Positions 1 to 8,459 of a DNA stretch of 64,000 nt are shown piece by piece (the stretch's first letter is position 1; every line of letters begins with the position of its first letter). The translations under genes and the position numbers were made by a program. Source of the DNA: JAIEOG01 sp964611895 (GTDB taxonomy: Bacteria; Bdellovibrionota; FAC87; UBA2466); assembly GCA_964611895.1 (NCBI GenBank), contig CAZTDN010000013.1, positions 16,583 through 80,582 on the forward strand, given 5' to 3'. The notes under the pieces were generated by a model that had not been told where the DNA came from, made no database searches, and saw only the letters and a program-made list of their open reading frames with translations.

Positions 1-242
1 TCGGGACCTGGCAGGTAGTTGTAGTCTGGGGCTCTGAGGAACCCGAAACCATCTGGCAGGGTTTCTAAAACCCCTTCGCCATAAATGCTGCCATTTTGTT
101 CCGTTTGAGCTTGGAGAATGGAAAAAATCAGCTCCTGCCTACGCAAGCCTCCGGGCGATTCAACGCCGAGAGAACGTGCCAAGTCAGCAAGTTCCGATAT
201 GGGTTTTTCCTTCAGCTCCTTGAGATGCATGATAGTCGACAT
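1..242 (-). CDS. rho: Transcription termination factor Rho, N-terminal part (runs off the left edge)
   Basis: This is the first 80 or so residues of Rho, the RNA-dependent helicase that ends transcription at C-rich unstructured sites. The visible protein has the Rho N-terminal helical domain (LKELKEKPISELADLARSLG, with a GLRRQELIF stretch typical of Rho), a linker, and the start of the cold-shock-like RNA-binding domain (GVLETLPDGFGFLR, then the YNYLPGPD stretch). The catalytic part lies outside the window. Two in-frame ATG codons are possible, at 242 and 230. I chose 242, which has a GGAAGAG sequence about 14 bases upstream, but 230 cannot be excluded. It is transcribed away from the cold-shock gene. 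Identification by recognisable sequence is firm. Confidence 0.92.
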   Translation of the reverse strand, partial: MSTIMHLKELKEKPISELADLARSLGVESPGGLRRQELIFSILQAQTEQNGSIYGEGVLETLPDGFGFLRAPDYNYLPGP

Positions 243-347
243 AATTAAGTCACTACTCTTCCGTGGGGCCCGTTCATTTTTCGCATGGTGTTATTGGCAA
301 GACGCTCATGAATTACTACTAAAAGGAGGGTTTTCCTCCGGCGGGCT

Positions 348-377
348 AGGTTATTCTTTTGGCTTTCGCAGAGTCAA
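348..377 (-). promoter_or_regulatory. Possible sigma70-type promoter for rho
   Basis: On the minus strand TTGACT (372-377) is followed after 18 bases by TAACCT (348-353). The -35 element is good but the -10 element is weak. It sits about 105 bases upstream of the rho start and just downstream of the cold-shock gene terminator, so it is well placed. A small GGAGG/CCTCC hairpin lies in the leader at about 325-338. Confidence 0.35.
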
Positions 378-400
378 ACTAGGTAAACTGCCCAGGCGTG

Positions 401-443
401 TCAATAAAAAAGAAACCCCGGAGGCGTCCAGGCGCCCCGGGGC
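401..443 (-). terminator. Rho-independent terminator of the cold-shock gene
   Basis: Read on the minus strand just past the cold-shock stop codon, a GC-rich hairpin has arms AAGCCCCGGGGCG and CGCCTCCGGGGTTT. They pair fully apart from one bulged base, around a short loop. The hairpin is followed by TTCTTTTTT (forward positions 405-412). This is a canonical intrinsic terminator separating the cold-shock gene from rho. Confidence 0.82.
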
Positions 444-465
444 TTATCAATAACCGAGTCTCAAA

Positions 466-678
466 TCAGGCGTTCCCCTTCGTTTTTCGAACGCGAGTTG
501 CCTGGGGCCCTTTGGGACCCTGAGTCATATCGAATTCTACTTCCTGGCCTTCAGTCAGAGACTTAAAGCCATCCCCTTCGATAGCGGAAAAGTGCACAAA
601 TACATCTGCGCCGCCTTCCTGCTCGATAAAACCATACCCCTTATTGTCGTTAAACCATTTCACAAAGCCTGTCGGCAT
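466..678 (-). CDS. Cold-shock domain protein (CspA family), 70 aa
   Basis: A single cold-shock domain with both nucleic-acid-binding motifs: RNP1 as KGYGFI and RNP2 as VFVHF. Such proteins bind single-stranded RNA and DNA and melt RNA secondary structure. The start at MPTGFVKWFN is set by a strong AGGAGATGGGGA ribosome-binding site directly upstream. A longer open frame reaching to 780 covers the promoter and is not used. Length is normal for the family. A consensus promoter lies upstream (753-780), leaving a leader of about 70 bases, and an intrinsic terminator lies downstream, so the gene is probably monocistronic. Whether it is cold-inducible cannot be read from the sequence. Confidence 0.95.
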   Translation of the reverse strand: MPTGFVKWFNDNKGYGFIEQEGGADVFVHFSAIEGDGFKSLTEGQEVEFDMTQGPKGPQATRVRKTKGNA

Positions 679-752
679 TCCCCATCTCCTGTTTAAACCA
701 ACCCATAATGCGAGACGGGGTAAAACTGACCGCCCCCACCCCACGCAAAACC

Positions 753-780
753 ATGATAGCAACGGCAAGTCGCGTGTCAA
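753..780 (-). promoter_or_regulatory. Strong sigma70-type promoter for the cold-shock gene
   Basis: On the minus strand, perfect TTGACA (775-780), a 16-base spacer and TATCAT (753-758, five of six matches). Transcription would start near 746, giving a leader of about 70 bases before the cold-shock ATG at 678. It is arranged back to back with the ftsK promoter, with only 9 bases between the two -35 boxes. Confidence 0.75.
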
Positions 781-789
781 GCCGATGCA

Positions 790-817
790 TTGACAGGGAT
801 CGTCACTAAGTTATAAT
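790..817 (+). promoter_or_regulatory. Consensus sigma70-type promoter for ftsK
   Basis: Perfect TTGACA (790-795), a 16-base spacer and perfect TATAAT (812-817), with a predicted start near 824 and an approximately 48-base leader before ftsK. All twelve consensus positions match. It mirrors the cold-shock promoter on the other strand, and the two share a TGTCAA-N9-TTGACA inverted repeat at 775-795. Confidence 0.8.
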
Positions 818-871
818 AATTACTGGGCATCTACTGCTCAGTCTCCCTTAACTAAACTCCCCTAAAACACT

Positions 872-3172
872 ATGATATTGGAACGAAAAGTCCGGTCTAT
901 TCCGGCGCCTGCTGACTTCTCTACTTTTGGCGAGCTCAAACGCCTGGTTTGGTTAGCCGCTTCGCTATACCTGCTGCTTGCGCTAGCCAGCTACTCTCCA
1001 AACGATCCGTCCTGGACTACCTGGACGACCGAACGTGAATTTGGGAACTGGATGGGCCGAGCTGGCTGCGGACTAGCCGACATGCTCTACCTTCTCTTTG
1101 GCCTCTCGGCCTATGGGCTTGTCGCTCTATTAGGGGCTGCCGCAATTCTGCCGACCTCCCCAAAAAACAGAAAGCGGGTTTGGTTACCAAACATTTTTTT
1201 ATTGATCTCGTTCAGTTTGCTTTTGCAGGCTTCGGTACCCCAAGGTGTTATTCCCTGGAAACTCAGTCACGCTGGAGGGGTTTGCGGAAAGTTGCTGTAT
1301 GATTTTCTATGTTACGTCACCGGCCACCATGGAACGCTTTTTTTCGCAATGTTTTCAACGTTAGCGCTTTGGATTTATTGTTTCCAAATTAGCTTGGCTG
1401 AGAAATGGGCGGCGACTCAAAAACAGATAAGAAAAATCCATTTCCCCCGTCTAGCGTTTAAGTCGAAGGCAAAATCGAAATCTATTGAAACCCAATCGCC
1501 ACCTATTGCGACGACACCCTACCCCATCAGCTCTATAGCGGTATCCGCCCCAATGAACGCAGCGCCCGCGCTCCCGCCCATCCAGCTGAATCTCTCTCCT
1601 TTAGGTCCGGAGCCCGCACTATTGCAACTTCCGGCTGCCCAAATTGAAAAAGATGAGGAGATGGAAAAACTTTCCAGTGTCAAAACCCCTTCAACTACGC
1701 GAGAGGCTCGCCCTGCAAAGTCGAAAGAAAAGAATGGCCCTTTCTCACTCCCGAGTCTAACGCTGCTTTCGGGAAAGGCGGATAGCAAGGGCAAAACTGT
1801 CGATAGAAACTGGTTCTTGGAGAAAAGTAAGATTCTCGTCGAAAAACTCCGGGACTTTGGAGTCGATGGAGAAGTGGTAAATATTTCCCCTGGCCCGGTA
1901 ATCACTGTCTATGAATTCAAACCTGCTAGCGGAGTGAAGATCAAAGAAATCGCCAATCTTTCGGACGACCTCACGCTCGCACTCTCGGTATTGTCCGTGC
2001 GTATCGTCGCGCCCATTCCTGGCAAGCCCGTTGTGGGAATTGAGATTCCCTCACCGCACAGGGAAATGGTCTTCTTCAAGGACATCGTAGAAGAAACCCC
2101 TTTCAACAGCTCTGACATCAAGCTTCCCTTGGTTTTGGGGCGTCTTGCCTCCGGGGAACCAGCCATCGCGGGCTTAGCAGCGATGCCGCACTTGCTCGTA
2201 GCGGGAAGTACAGGCACAGGAAAATCCGTCTTCATCAATACAATGATTTGCAGTTTGTTGTTCCGGTACACTCCACAGCAGCTAAAACTTATCTTGGTGG
2301 ATCCGAAAATGGTGGAGCTCGCGGCCTATGAAGGAGTGCCGCACCTGTTACTCCCGGTAGTTGTGGACTCGCGCAAAGCAGCCCTGGCGTTGCGTTGGAC
2401 CGTAGAAGAAATGGAGCGGCGTTACTCTCTCATGCACCAGTTTGGAGTGCGCCACATCGACGCTTACAACGATCGGCTTCAGGAGACGAAAAGCGAAAGC
2501 CCAGAAACTCCCTTTATGCCATACATAGTAGTTGTAATCGACGAATACGCCGACTTGATGGCAGTAGTTCCAAAAGACGTGGAGTTGTCGATTGCTCGTT
2601 TGGCGCAAAAAGCCAGAGCCAGCGGAATCCACCTGGTCTTGGCGACTCAACGGCCCTCTACAGACGTGGTGACCGGAACCATCAAAGCAAACTTTCCCAG
2701 CCGAATCTCGTTCCGGGTCGCTTCTTCGGTGGATAGCAAAACCATTCTAGATCGCACCGGCGCTGATAGATTGCTTGGAAATGGCGACATGCTTTTTCAT
2801 TCCGCGGGCTTTACCACCCTCAAGCGCATTCAGGGAGCGTTCATGTCAGATGCGGATCTCGATCGCGTGGTTCAAGCGCTCCGTGCACAAGGAGAGCCGG
2901 AATACGATGAACGCCTCCTCAAAGCTCAAGAGGCGGGTGACGAAGAGCTCTCCGATTCGAGCGAAGGGGGTGGCGACCAAGGAGAACTTTACGATCGCGC
3001 CGTACGCCTCGTTGCTGAAAAGGGAGAAGCAAGCATCTCGCTCATCCAAAGGCACCTCAAGATTGGTTACAACCGCGCTGCCTCGTTGATGGAAGAAATG
3101 GAAAAACAAGGCGTCGTCGCGGGCACAGCCAGCCCCTCCAAGCGTCGGACAGTTCTTATCAATACTGTTTGA
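872..3172 (+). CDS. ftsK: DNA translocase FtsK/SpoIIIE, 766 aa
   Basis: Septum-anchored ATP-driven DNA pump that clears and aligns chromosome termini during division and activates XerCD recombination. The N-terminus has about four membrane segments (roughly residues 28-45, 73-98, 105-125 and 155-175), then a charged Pro/Ser/Lys-rich linker to about residue 310. The RecA-like motor follows, with Walker A GSTGTGKSV near residue 445 and Walker B VVVIDEYADLM near 555. The C-terminal winged-helix gamma domain, which reads KOPS sequences, spans about 704-762 (ELYDRAVRLV to KRRTVL). Length is near the usual size for short-linker FtsK. The start lacks a clear ribosome-binding site, but no nearby alternative fits. 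It is followed 46 bases later by lolA. Confidence 0.96.
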   Translation: MILERKVRSIPAPADFSTFGELKRLVWLAASLYLLLALASYSPNDPSWTTWTTEREFGNWMGRAGCGLADMLYLLFGLSAYGLVALLGAAAILPTSPKNRKRVWLPNIFLLISFSLLLQASVPQGVIPWKLSHAGGVCGKLLYDFLCYVTGHHGTLFFAMFSTLALWIYCFQISLAEKWAATQKQIRKIHFPRLAFKSKAKSKSIETQSPPIATTPYPISSIAVSAPMNAAPALPPIQLNLSPLGPEPALLQLPAAQIEKDEEMEKLSSVKTPSTTREARPAKSKEKNGPFSLPSLTLLSGKADSKGKTVDRNWFLEKSKILVEKLRDFGVDGEVVNISPGPVITVYEFKPASGVKIKEIANLSDDLTLALSVLSVRIVAPIPGKPVVGIEIPSPHREMVFFKDIVEETPFNSSDIKLPLVLGRLASGEPAIAGLAAMPHLLVAGSTGTGKSVFINTMICSLLFRYTPQQLKLILVDPKMVELAAYEGVPHLLLPVVVDSRKAALALRWTVEEMERRYSLMHQFGVRHIDAYNDRLQETKSESPETPFMPYIVVVIDEYADLMAVVPKDVELSIARLAQKARASGIHLVLATQRPSTDVVTGTIKANFPSRISFRVASSVDSKTILDRTGADRLLGNGDMLFHSAGFTTLKRIQGAFMSDADLDRVVQALRAQGEPEYDERLLKAQEAGDEELSDSSEGGGDQGELYDRAVRLVAEKGEASISLIQRHLKIGYNRAASLMEEMEKQGVVAGTASPSKRRTVLINTV

Positions 3173-3218
3173 ACCCCTTTCACACGGTGAGTAGAGTCTC
3201 TTCCCAGGAGGCTCGCTC

Positions 3219-3851
3219 ATGCTCGTTTTCATTCTATCCGCTCTGGCTTTTCTGGCCCATTCAGCTCCACCCTCGGATGCGTCACTGGATGCGCTCCAAA
3301 GCGCTTGGGATGAAACGAAGTCCTACCGCGCTGACTTTACCCAATCAGTTCACTCCAAGGCAGCCGCCCTAGAAGAAGATGCGGCGCGCGGAACCATTAC
3401 CGTCGTCAAGCCAGACAAGTTGCGCTGGGAAGACACAACCAATAACACCACCCAGCTGCTGAATGGGGAAGACTACTGGGAAATCACCTCTAATCCCCGA
3501 CGAAAATCGCGCACCGTAACCCACACCCCTAAGGTATCTGCAATGGTCGGTAAAACCGCTCTTGCCATATTGACCGGAAGGGGAAAATTCAAAGAATTTT
3601 ACAGGGTTAAGCTACTGGAAGACTCTCCCGCCGAAGCCCGGCTCCAGCTCAAACCCAAAGCCGGTGGAGCTGAGACCCTGATTGCGAAAATCGACAAAAA
3701 AGGCTATGTATTGCGGTCTTTAACGACTGACAGCCCAGACTCAAAAGTGGTGGTGGAATTCACGAACATCCAGCGCAACTCCACTTTTCCGGAAAAGCTG
3801 TTTTGCTATGTAAAGCTAGACGGCGACGTCTTTCAGACGAGAAAGGAATAA
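3219..3851 (+). CDS. lolA: Outer-membrane lipoprotein carrier LolA, 210 aa
   Basis: Periplasmic chaperone that takes lipoproteins from the LolCDE transporter to the outer membrane. It has a short cleavable signal peptide (MLVFILSALAFLAHSA) and then the LolA fold signature, with a helix containing DALQSAWDETKSYRADFTQ, GTITVVKPDKLRWE, and a later VVEFTNIQRN strand. The start is supported by AGGAGG a few bases upstream. The gene lies 46 bases after ftsK and 3 bases before yajQ, suggesting a lolA-yajQ-rimO transcription unit. LolB is not seen here. Sequence similarity to LolA is moderate but the architecture fits. Confidence 0.85.
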   Translation: MLVFILSALAFLAHSAPPSDASLDALQSAWDETKSYRADFTQSVHSKAAALEEDAARGTITVVKPDKLRWEDTTNNTTQLLNGEDYWEITSNPRRKSRTVTHTPKVSAMVGKTALAILTGRGKFKEFYRVKLLEDSPAEARLQLKPKAGGAETLIAKIDKKGYVLRSLTTDSPDSKVVVEFTNIQRNSTFPEKLFCYVKLDGDVFQTRKE

Positions 3852-3854
3852 CGC

Positions 3855-4346
3855 ATGCCCTCTTTTGATATCGCAGTGAATGTGAATCTTCAGGAAGTCG
3901 ATAATGCAGTAAACCAAGCCCAAAAAGAAATCGGGCAACGCTACGACTTCAAAGGCAGCAAAAGCAAAATCGATTGGGACGCCAAAAAAAAGGAGATCAC
4001 TCTTTTGGCGGACGATGATTATAAGCTCAAAGCTCTGACGGATATCATGCAATCGAAGCTGATCAAGCGAGGACTGTCCATCAAGAACCTGACCTTCGGA
4101 TCGAAAGAATCCGCCATGGAAGGCACTGTTCGTCAGAAAATCACCCTGCAGGAAGGTATCCCTACAGAAAAGGCGAAAGAGATCAATCGAGTGATCAAAG
4201 ACGCCAAACTCAAAGTGCAGTCCCAGATCCAAGAGCAACAGGTGCGTGTCACGGGAAAAAGCCGTGATGATCTTCAAGAAGTGATTGGGCTTATACGCAA
4301 ACAAGACTTAGGGCTGGATTTTGAGTTCACAAACTTTAGAGACTAA
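3855..4346 (+). CDS. yajQ: YajQ family nucleotide-binding protein, 163 aa
   Basis: Small cytosolic protein of two tandem ferredoxin-like domains. In some bacteria family members bind cyclic di-GMP and act with transcription factors; others bind RNA or nucleotides. Diagnostic sequence is the N-terminal PSFDIAVNVNLQEVDNA followed by RYDFKGSKSKIDW, and the C-terminal VTGKSRDDLQEVIGLIR with the FEFTNFRD end. Length is exactly typical (about 160). The start codon sits 3 bases after the lolA stop with AGAAAGGAATAA upstream. Function in this organism is unknown; the c-di-GMP role is family knowledge, not visible here. Confidence 0.93.
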   Translation: MPSFDIAVNVNLQEVDNAVNQAQKEIGQRYDFKGSKSKIDWDAKKKEITLLADDDYKLKALTDIMQSKLIKRGLSIKNLTFGSKESAMEGTVRQKITLQEGIPTEKAKEINRVIKDAKLKVQSQIQEQQVRVTGKSRDDLQEVIGLIRKQDLGLDFEFTNFRD

Positions 4347-4351
4347 AGAAG

Positions 4352-5704
4352 ATGGATAAGACGATTTTTTTTCATAGCCTCGGTTGCCCCAAAAACCTCG
4401 TGGATACTGAGGTCATGCTAGGCATTTCTGTGGGTGATGGCTTTAAAGTCGTCCCGGACCCCTCCAAGGCCTCTGTGATCGTCGTCAACACTTGCAGCTT
4501 CATCAACGACTCCAAACGAGAGTCCATAGACGCCATTCTTGCGGCAGCTGAACAAAAAACTTCCGGGCAATGCGAGCGTTTAATTGTGACGGGATGTCTG
4601 CCCCAACGCTACAAAGCCGATCTCAAGGTCTCTTTTCCTGAAGTAGATGCTTTTGTTGGAACCGGGCAGTACGGCAATCTTATCGATTTTATCGAGGGAA
4701 AAAAAGAAGAAGACTTTGGATTCAAACACCCCAAGTACATTCACAATGAACACACGCCTCGCATCAACTCCCAACCGTTCTACAAGGCTTATTTAAAAGT
4801 CTCTGAAGGGTGTATCAAGAACTGTGCTTTTTGTATCATCCCTAAAATTCGGGGAACTTTGCGAAGCCGCTCAATTGATTCGCTGGTGGAAGAGGCCACG
4901 CGGCTTGTGAAAGAAGGCGCAGTAGAGCTCAACCTCATTGCGCAAGATCTCACCGATTATGGGCGTGATTTGAGAGATGGCACAACACTCCCGGGCCTGC
5001 TGCGCGCGTTAGCAAAAATAGAGGGTCTGGAATGGATTCGGATGCTCTATGTTTATCCGGACGAAATGTCGGATGAACTCTTGGAGCTCATCGCTACTGA
5101 ACCGAAAATCTGCAAATACATCGACACTCCGGTTCAGCACATCAACGACCGCATGCTCTCGCTGATGAACCGCAAGGTCACTGGTGCAGTCATTCGAGAA
5201 CGCCTGAAGAAACTCAGAGAGAGAATCCCCGGTGTTTACATTCGTAGCACGGTCATCGCAGGCTACCCAGGGGAGACCGAAGCCGAGTTTGAGGAGCTCA
5301 AAGCTTTTATTGCGGAAGCAGAATTTGATCACCTGGGTGTATTTGCGTATTCCAAAGAAGAGAACACCAAATCCTATTCGCTGCCCGATCAACTCCCTGA
5401 GAAAGTCTGCGCCCAACGCCGCGACGTGCTGATGGAAATCCAACAAAAAGTCTCGGCACGCCGACTGAAGGCACGGGTCGGCGACATCGTGCCGGTATTG
5501 GTGGAAGAGCCCTCTGAGGAATCAGAGTTTCTCATTCAGGGCCGCCATCAAGGCCAAGCCCCCGAGATAGATGGGTACGTCCTCATTAGATCGGGAGATG
5601 TGCAAAGAGGTAAAATCGCTCTGGTCAAACTCGAACAGGCGATGGAATATGACTACATCGGGAAAGTGGTCGAACCGAGCCAGTTGCTAAAAGTCGCCCA
5701 CTGA
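4352..5704 (+). CDS. rimO: Ribosomal protein S12 methylthiotransferase RimO, 450 aa
   Basis: Radical-SAM enzyme that adds a methylthio group to a conserved aspartate of ribosomal protein S12. The N-terminal UPF0004 domain carries the three cysteines of the auxiliary cluster, in SLGCPKN, NTCSF and TGCLPQ. The radical-SAM core has the Cys154-x3-Cys158-x2-Cys161 motif (EGCIKNCAFCIIPK), and a C-terminal TRAM domain starts around residue 380. SLGCPKNLVDTE at the N-terminus is characteristic of RimO rather than MiaB. The gene starts 5 bases after yajQ. Length is normal. Confidence 0.95.
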   Translation: MDKTIFFHSLGCPKNLVDTEVMLGISVGDGFKVVPDPSKASVIVVNTCSFINDSKRESIDAILAAAEQKTSGQCERLIVTGCLPQRYKADLKVSFPEVDAFVGTGQYGNLIDFIEGKKEEDFGFKHPKYIHNEHTPRINSQPFYKAYLKVSEGCIKNCAFCIIPKIRGTLRSRSIDSLVEEATRLVKEGAVELNLIAQDLTDYGRDLRDGTTLPGLLRALAKIEGLEWIRMLYVYPDEMSDELLELIATEPKICKYIDTPVQHINDRMLSLMNRKVTGAVIRERLKKLRERIPGVYIRSTVIAGYPGETEAEFEELKAFIAEAEFDHLGVFAYSKEENTKSYSLPDQLPEKVCAQRRDVLMEIQQKVSARRLKARVGDIVPVLVEEPSEESEFLIQGRHQGQAPEIDGYVLIRSGDVQRGKIALVKLEQAMEYDYIGKVVEPSQLLKVAH

Positions 5705-5728
5705 TTCCCGCCTTGGGGACGCCTTTTC

Positions 5729-6661
5729 ATGCATCTGGGTAGAATCTTTCTCATCGGTTTTTTCTTGAGCACACAGGTCTTCGCTGACTACGCGTGGATA
5801 CCCGAATACCAGCAACTGCAAATCCGAGCCGGAGCTGACGCCGCTTCGACTTCGAGCAACTATTCCGACGGCGGTTTCTCCGTGGCCCCCACCCTGAGTG
5901 GGCAATCCGTTGTTCTAGCGGACAGGGTTTTTCGAATTCAACCCGAGTTTGGTATCGCACAAGATTGGGCCTTGGGAATGCGGACAGGTATCGTCATTGG
6001 GAATGCGGATCGAGTGGGAAGCTCTACGTCGCTTGCGAGTGGTTCGGGCTTTGGAGACTCTTTCGGACTGGTGAAATGGCGGGTTTCGCACGATCCTTTG
6101 CTTACCTTGGAGTCTTATTTCAAACTCCCCACGGGTAGTTCCGTCGCCCTCGCCGCCACTGAGCTAGTAACTGGGGAAGGAAACTTCGACCTGGGCCTGA
6201 AAGTGCATTACGGGATCCGGGAGGGATCTTTCTATTTTTCCGCCTCGCCCGGGTTGTTGGCCCGATTTGGCGGCTTTTCTACCGCTGTCACTATGGACTT
6301 GGCCGCACAGCTTTTTATTCACAGGGCCTACGGGAAACTCACTGTAAACTCGATCTTTTCTTTGAGTCCCTCAGCCTTACCTCCGTCGACATTGGCTTCA
6401 CAAACACTGGCCGGCACAGCAGGAAGTTACGCTCGGCTGGCGGCGAGCCCGACGCTGGTCACTACGGGCGCGACTTTTGGAGTATTGATCACCAAAATGT
6501 TTCGCGTGGAACTAGGACTGGCCAAGACGGTTTGGGGACAACGCGCGGCTGATTCTTTGATCTTTACCGTAGACTTGCTGGGGTTCTTTGACTTCGCAAA
6601 ACCTGATTTACGGCCGAAGGTTCGCGAGGTGCCGTTCGAGGGGTCAGAGGACGACGAATAG
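5729..6661 (+). CDS. Predicted outer-membrane beta-barrel protein, 310 aa
   Basis: I do not recognise a named family. A signal peptide (MHLGRIFLIGFFLSTQVFA) precedes a protein rich in alternating hydrophobic and polar strands with Gly, Ser and aromatic residues, for example GLVKWRVSHDPLLTLESYF and FYFSASPGLLARFGGF, which suggests an outer-membrane beta barrel. The composition resembles channel or transporter-like barrel proteins, but no substrate can be named. It lies 24 bases after rimO, with no obvious ribosome-binding site. Its last 98 bases overlap the 3' end of the convergent gene at 6564-8384, an unusually long coding overlap. The charged tail (EGSEDDE) falls in this overlap. Confidence 0.7.
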   Translation: MHLGRIFLIGFFLSTQVFADYAWIPEYQQLQIRAGADAASTSSNYSDGGFSVAPTLSGQSVVLADRVFRIQPEFGIAQDWALGMRTGIVIGNADRVGSSTSLASGSGFGDSFGLVKWRVSHDPLLTLESYFKLPTGSSVALAATELVTGEGNFDLGLKVHYGIREGSFYFSASPGLLARFGGFSTAVTMDLAAQLFIHRAYGKLTVNSIFSLSPSALPPSTLASQTLAGTAGSYARLAASPTLVTTGATFGVLITKMFRVELGLAKTVWGQRAADSLIFTVDLLGFFDFAKPDLRPKVREVPFEGSEDDE

Positions 6662-8384
6662 CGGCTCGCTCCGCGCTCAAAGTCCGTTTTCGTAACCGTT
6701 TGGGCTCCGGATCTTCTGCTGCGTTCGGCTCGCCAGAATCGAGTGCGGCCTCGCGTTTAGGCGCAGATTCATCGAAGGCAATGCTCGTCGCCGCTCCAGG
6801 CGGTCCGTTGACGAAACTACTCGTTCTCTCTGCTACTGGCCCTTGAGAAGGACTGGCCTCACCAGCAAACGCACTGGCAGAAGCGCTAGCTGTCGATCCG
6901 GAATAAACATCTTCAGGTTTGGCATCGGCAGAAGTGGCCGCACTTCCTCCCCCTCCCGAACCTACCCTGCCCTTTGGAGCGCTTTCGTCAAAGGTAATGC
7001 GCGAGCTCGGCTTTGCCCCTTCGGACGGCGGCGGCTCTTCGGGTTTGCGGGCGATTGAATCGGTCGGATCCTCTGGACCACTCCCCTTTCCTTCGCCTTT
7101 GAGATTGTCTAAGAGAACATTGACGACGTTTTTTTTGCGGTGGCGAATGTCTTTTTCGTCCCCGTCTTCAACTACTGCCCCTTTTTTGTCTTCGGGTTTT
7201 TTAGGGTCAGGGGTGTTCTGTTTTTTTGCCCCTTCATCAAAAGCGAGTGTGGACCCCGCGGGAGTCAGCAATGGCGGAACGGGTCCAGCGAGTTGGACTT
7301 TATCGGCCGAACCAAAAATCGGTGGATCGTTGGTCATGTCATAATAAGCATCCGGGTTTCGAGGAATGACATAGTAGTCCTGGCGACGAGGATCAAAACC
7401 AAATCGCCGTGTGTTGGGCAATGCCGTCGCACGCATCGTTGCGCAGCCGACTGCCGACCACATTCCACCGCCACCGCCACCCCCAGGCCCCCCAATACCG
7501 TTGCCATGATCCGACCCGTTGGGCTGACCAAACTGGCTATGACCCTGTATCTCGTGGGCTAAAGTCCCTGCATCGTGACCGCTGGGAACTTCGATGGACG
7601 CTGCGACGTTTCCAGCAGCACCACCCCCCTTTCCCTCTCCCTCCAATTGAGAAGGTTTGAACTTTTTGGTGTCCGTTCCACTCCGAAGTTCCGCGCAACC
7701 TGCCACTCCCGGATCCCAAGATCCGTCCGGGCGTGTAGCTCCACACATTTTTGCGGCGGTCAGTGGCGGCATCACAAGAGAGGTTGCCGATCCCGCCGTG
7801 GCGAGATTCGGCGGCAAGTTGCAGTTTTTCACGGCTTTGGAGTTCACATCTGCTGGATCGTCTTCATTCCAAGTCCCCGCTTTTACCGTTTTGGTCCAGA
7901 CGACCATGTTCACTTTGCACGCATTCGCTGCTTCGATCATGCCTTTGATGGCCGCGTTCGCAGTTGCCTGACTGACGCCAGGGCTCATGAATGCACAAAC
8001 AGGCCACCAATAATCGTGAATTTCGATTTGGCCACCAGGAGTAGAACTGGAGCCCTGCTGCGCGCCGGAGTTTTCTGCTGGCTTTGCCACCGCACCAGCG
8101 CCTTTTGATCCTGGTTGAGTAAACTCCGTGCCGTCTTTGGACGGTTTTCCAGCGGTCCCTGCGCCCGAACTCAAACCTGCGCCTGCGCCGAAATCGTTTG
8201 CAATGTCGCCCTTTCCCAGACCCCCTTCGGGACGAGTCCATACGCCGGGCGCATCTACCCACTGATAATCGGGGTGCTCAATAGTCACGGCAGAACGCTG
8301 TCCTGCTGGTGCCGCCCCAGCGGAAGTAGAAAGAATGAGCGCCCAGGAAACCGCTCGATATTTCAATAGCTTATGCATTTGCAT
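6564..8384 (-). CDS. Secreted Gly/Pro-rich protein with HEIQGH motif and FDE repeats, about 606 aa
   Basis: Unknown protein with a signal peptide. The start is taken at MQMHKLLKYR, followed by a hydrophobic run ending in GAAPA; an ATG at 8378 is equally possible. The N-terminal half has a Cys-containing region (YWWPVCAFMSPG, ACKVNMVVWT, AVKNCNLP). A stretch TLAHEIQGHSQFG follows, which resembles a zinc-protease HExxH helix but has one residue too many between Glu and the second His. A Gly-rich segment (GGPGGGGGGG) comes next. The C-terminal half is low-complexity and carries three copies of an element like TFDESAPK (about residues 380, 460 and 530), ending in an Arg-rich tail. Its 3' end overlaps the convergent barrel gene. 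Enzymatic activity is uncertain. Confidence 0.62.
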   Translation of the reverse strand: MQMHKLLKYRAVSWALILSTSAGAAPAGQRSAVTIEHPDYQWVDAPGVWTRPEGGLGKGDIANDFGAGAGLSSGAGTAGKPSKDGTEFTQPGSKGAGAVAKPAENSGAQQGSSSTPGGQIEIHDYWWPVCAFMSPGVSQATANAAIKGMIEAANACKVNMVVWTKTVKAGTWNEDDPADVNSKAVKNCNLPPNLATAGSATSLVMPPLTAAKMCGATRPDGSWDPGVAGCAELRSGTDTKKFKPSQLEGEGKGGGAAGNVAASIEVPSGHDAGTLAHEIQGHSQFGQPNGSDHGNGIGGPGGGGGGGMWSAVGCATMRATALPNTRRFGFDPRRQDYYVIPRNPDAYYDMTNDPPIFGSADKVQLAGPVPPLLTPAGSTLAFDEGAKKQNTPDPKKPEDKKGAVVEDGDEKDIRHRKKNVVNVLLDNLKGEGKGSGPEDPTDSIARKPEEPPPSEGAKPSSRITFDESAPKGRVGSGGGGSAATSADAKPEDVYSGSTASASASAFAGEASPSQGPVAERTSSFVNGPPGAATSIAFDESAPKREAALDSGEPNAAEDPEPKRLRKRTLSAERAAIRRPLTPRTAPREPSAVNQVLRSQRTPASLR

Positions 8385-8459
8385 CCAAAGCACGCAACTA
8401 CGCGCGCACACGATCCCTATGCCCCAGGGTGCTGCAACCCGGATGCCATGAAAATGCTT

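Noticed and set aside
118..453. Plus-strand open frame of 111 codons at the left end
   Set aside because: It is antisense to the clear rho start and runs through the cold-shock terminator; no protein-like features.
679..780. Upstream extension of the cold-shock frame
   Set aside because: It crosses the promoter; the internal ATG has a strong ribosome-binding site and gives a normal-length protein.
3816..4304. Minus-strand open frame of 162 codons
   Set aside because: Antisense shadow of yajQ.
7575..8108. Plus-strand open frame of 177 codons
   Set aside because: Antisense to the secreted Gly-rich protein, whose signal peptide and composition support the minus frame.
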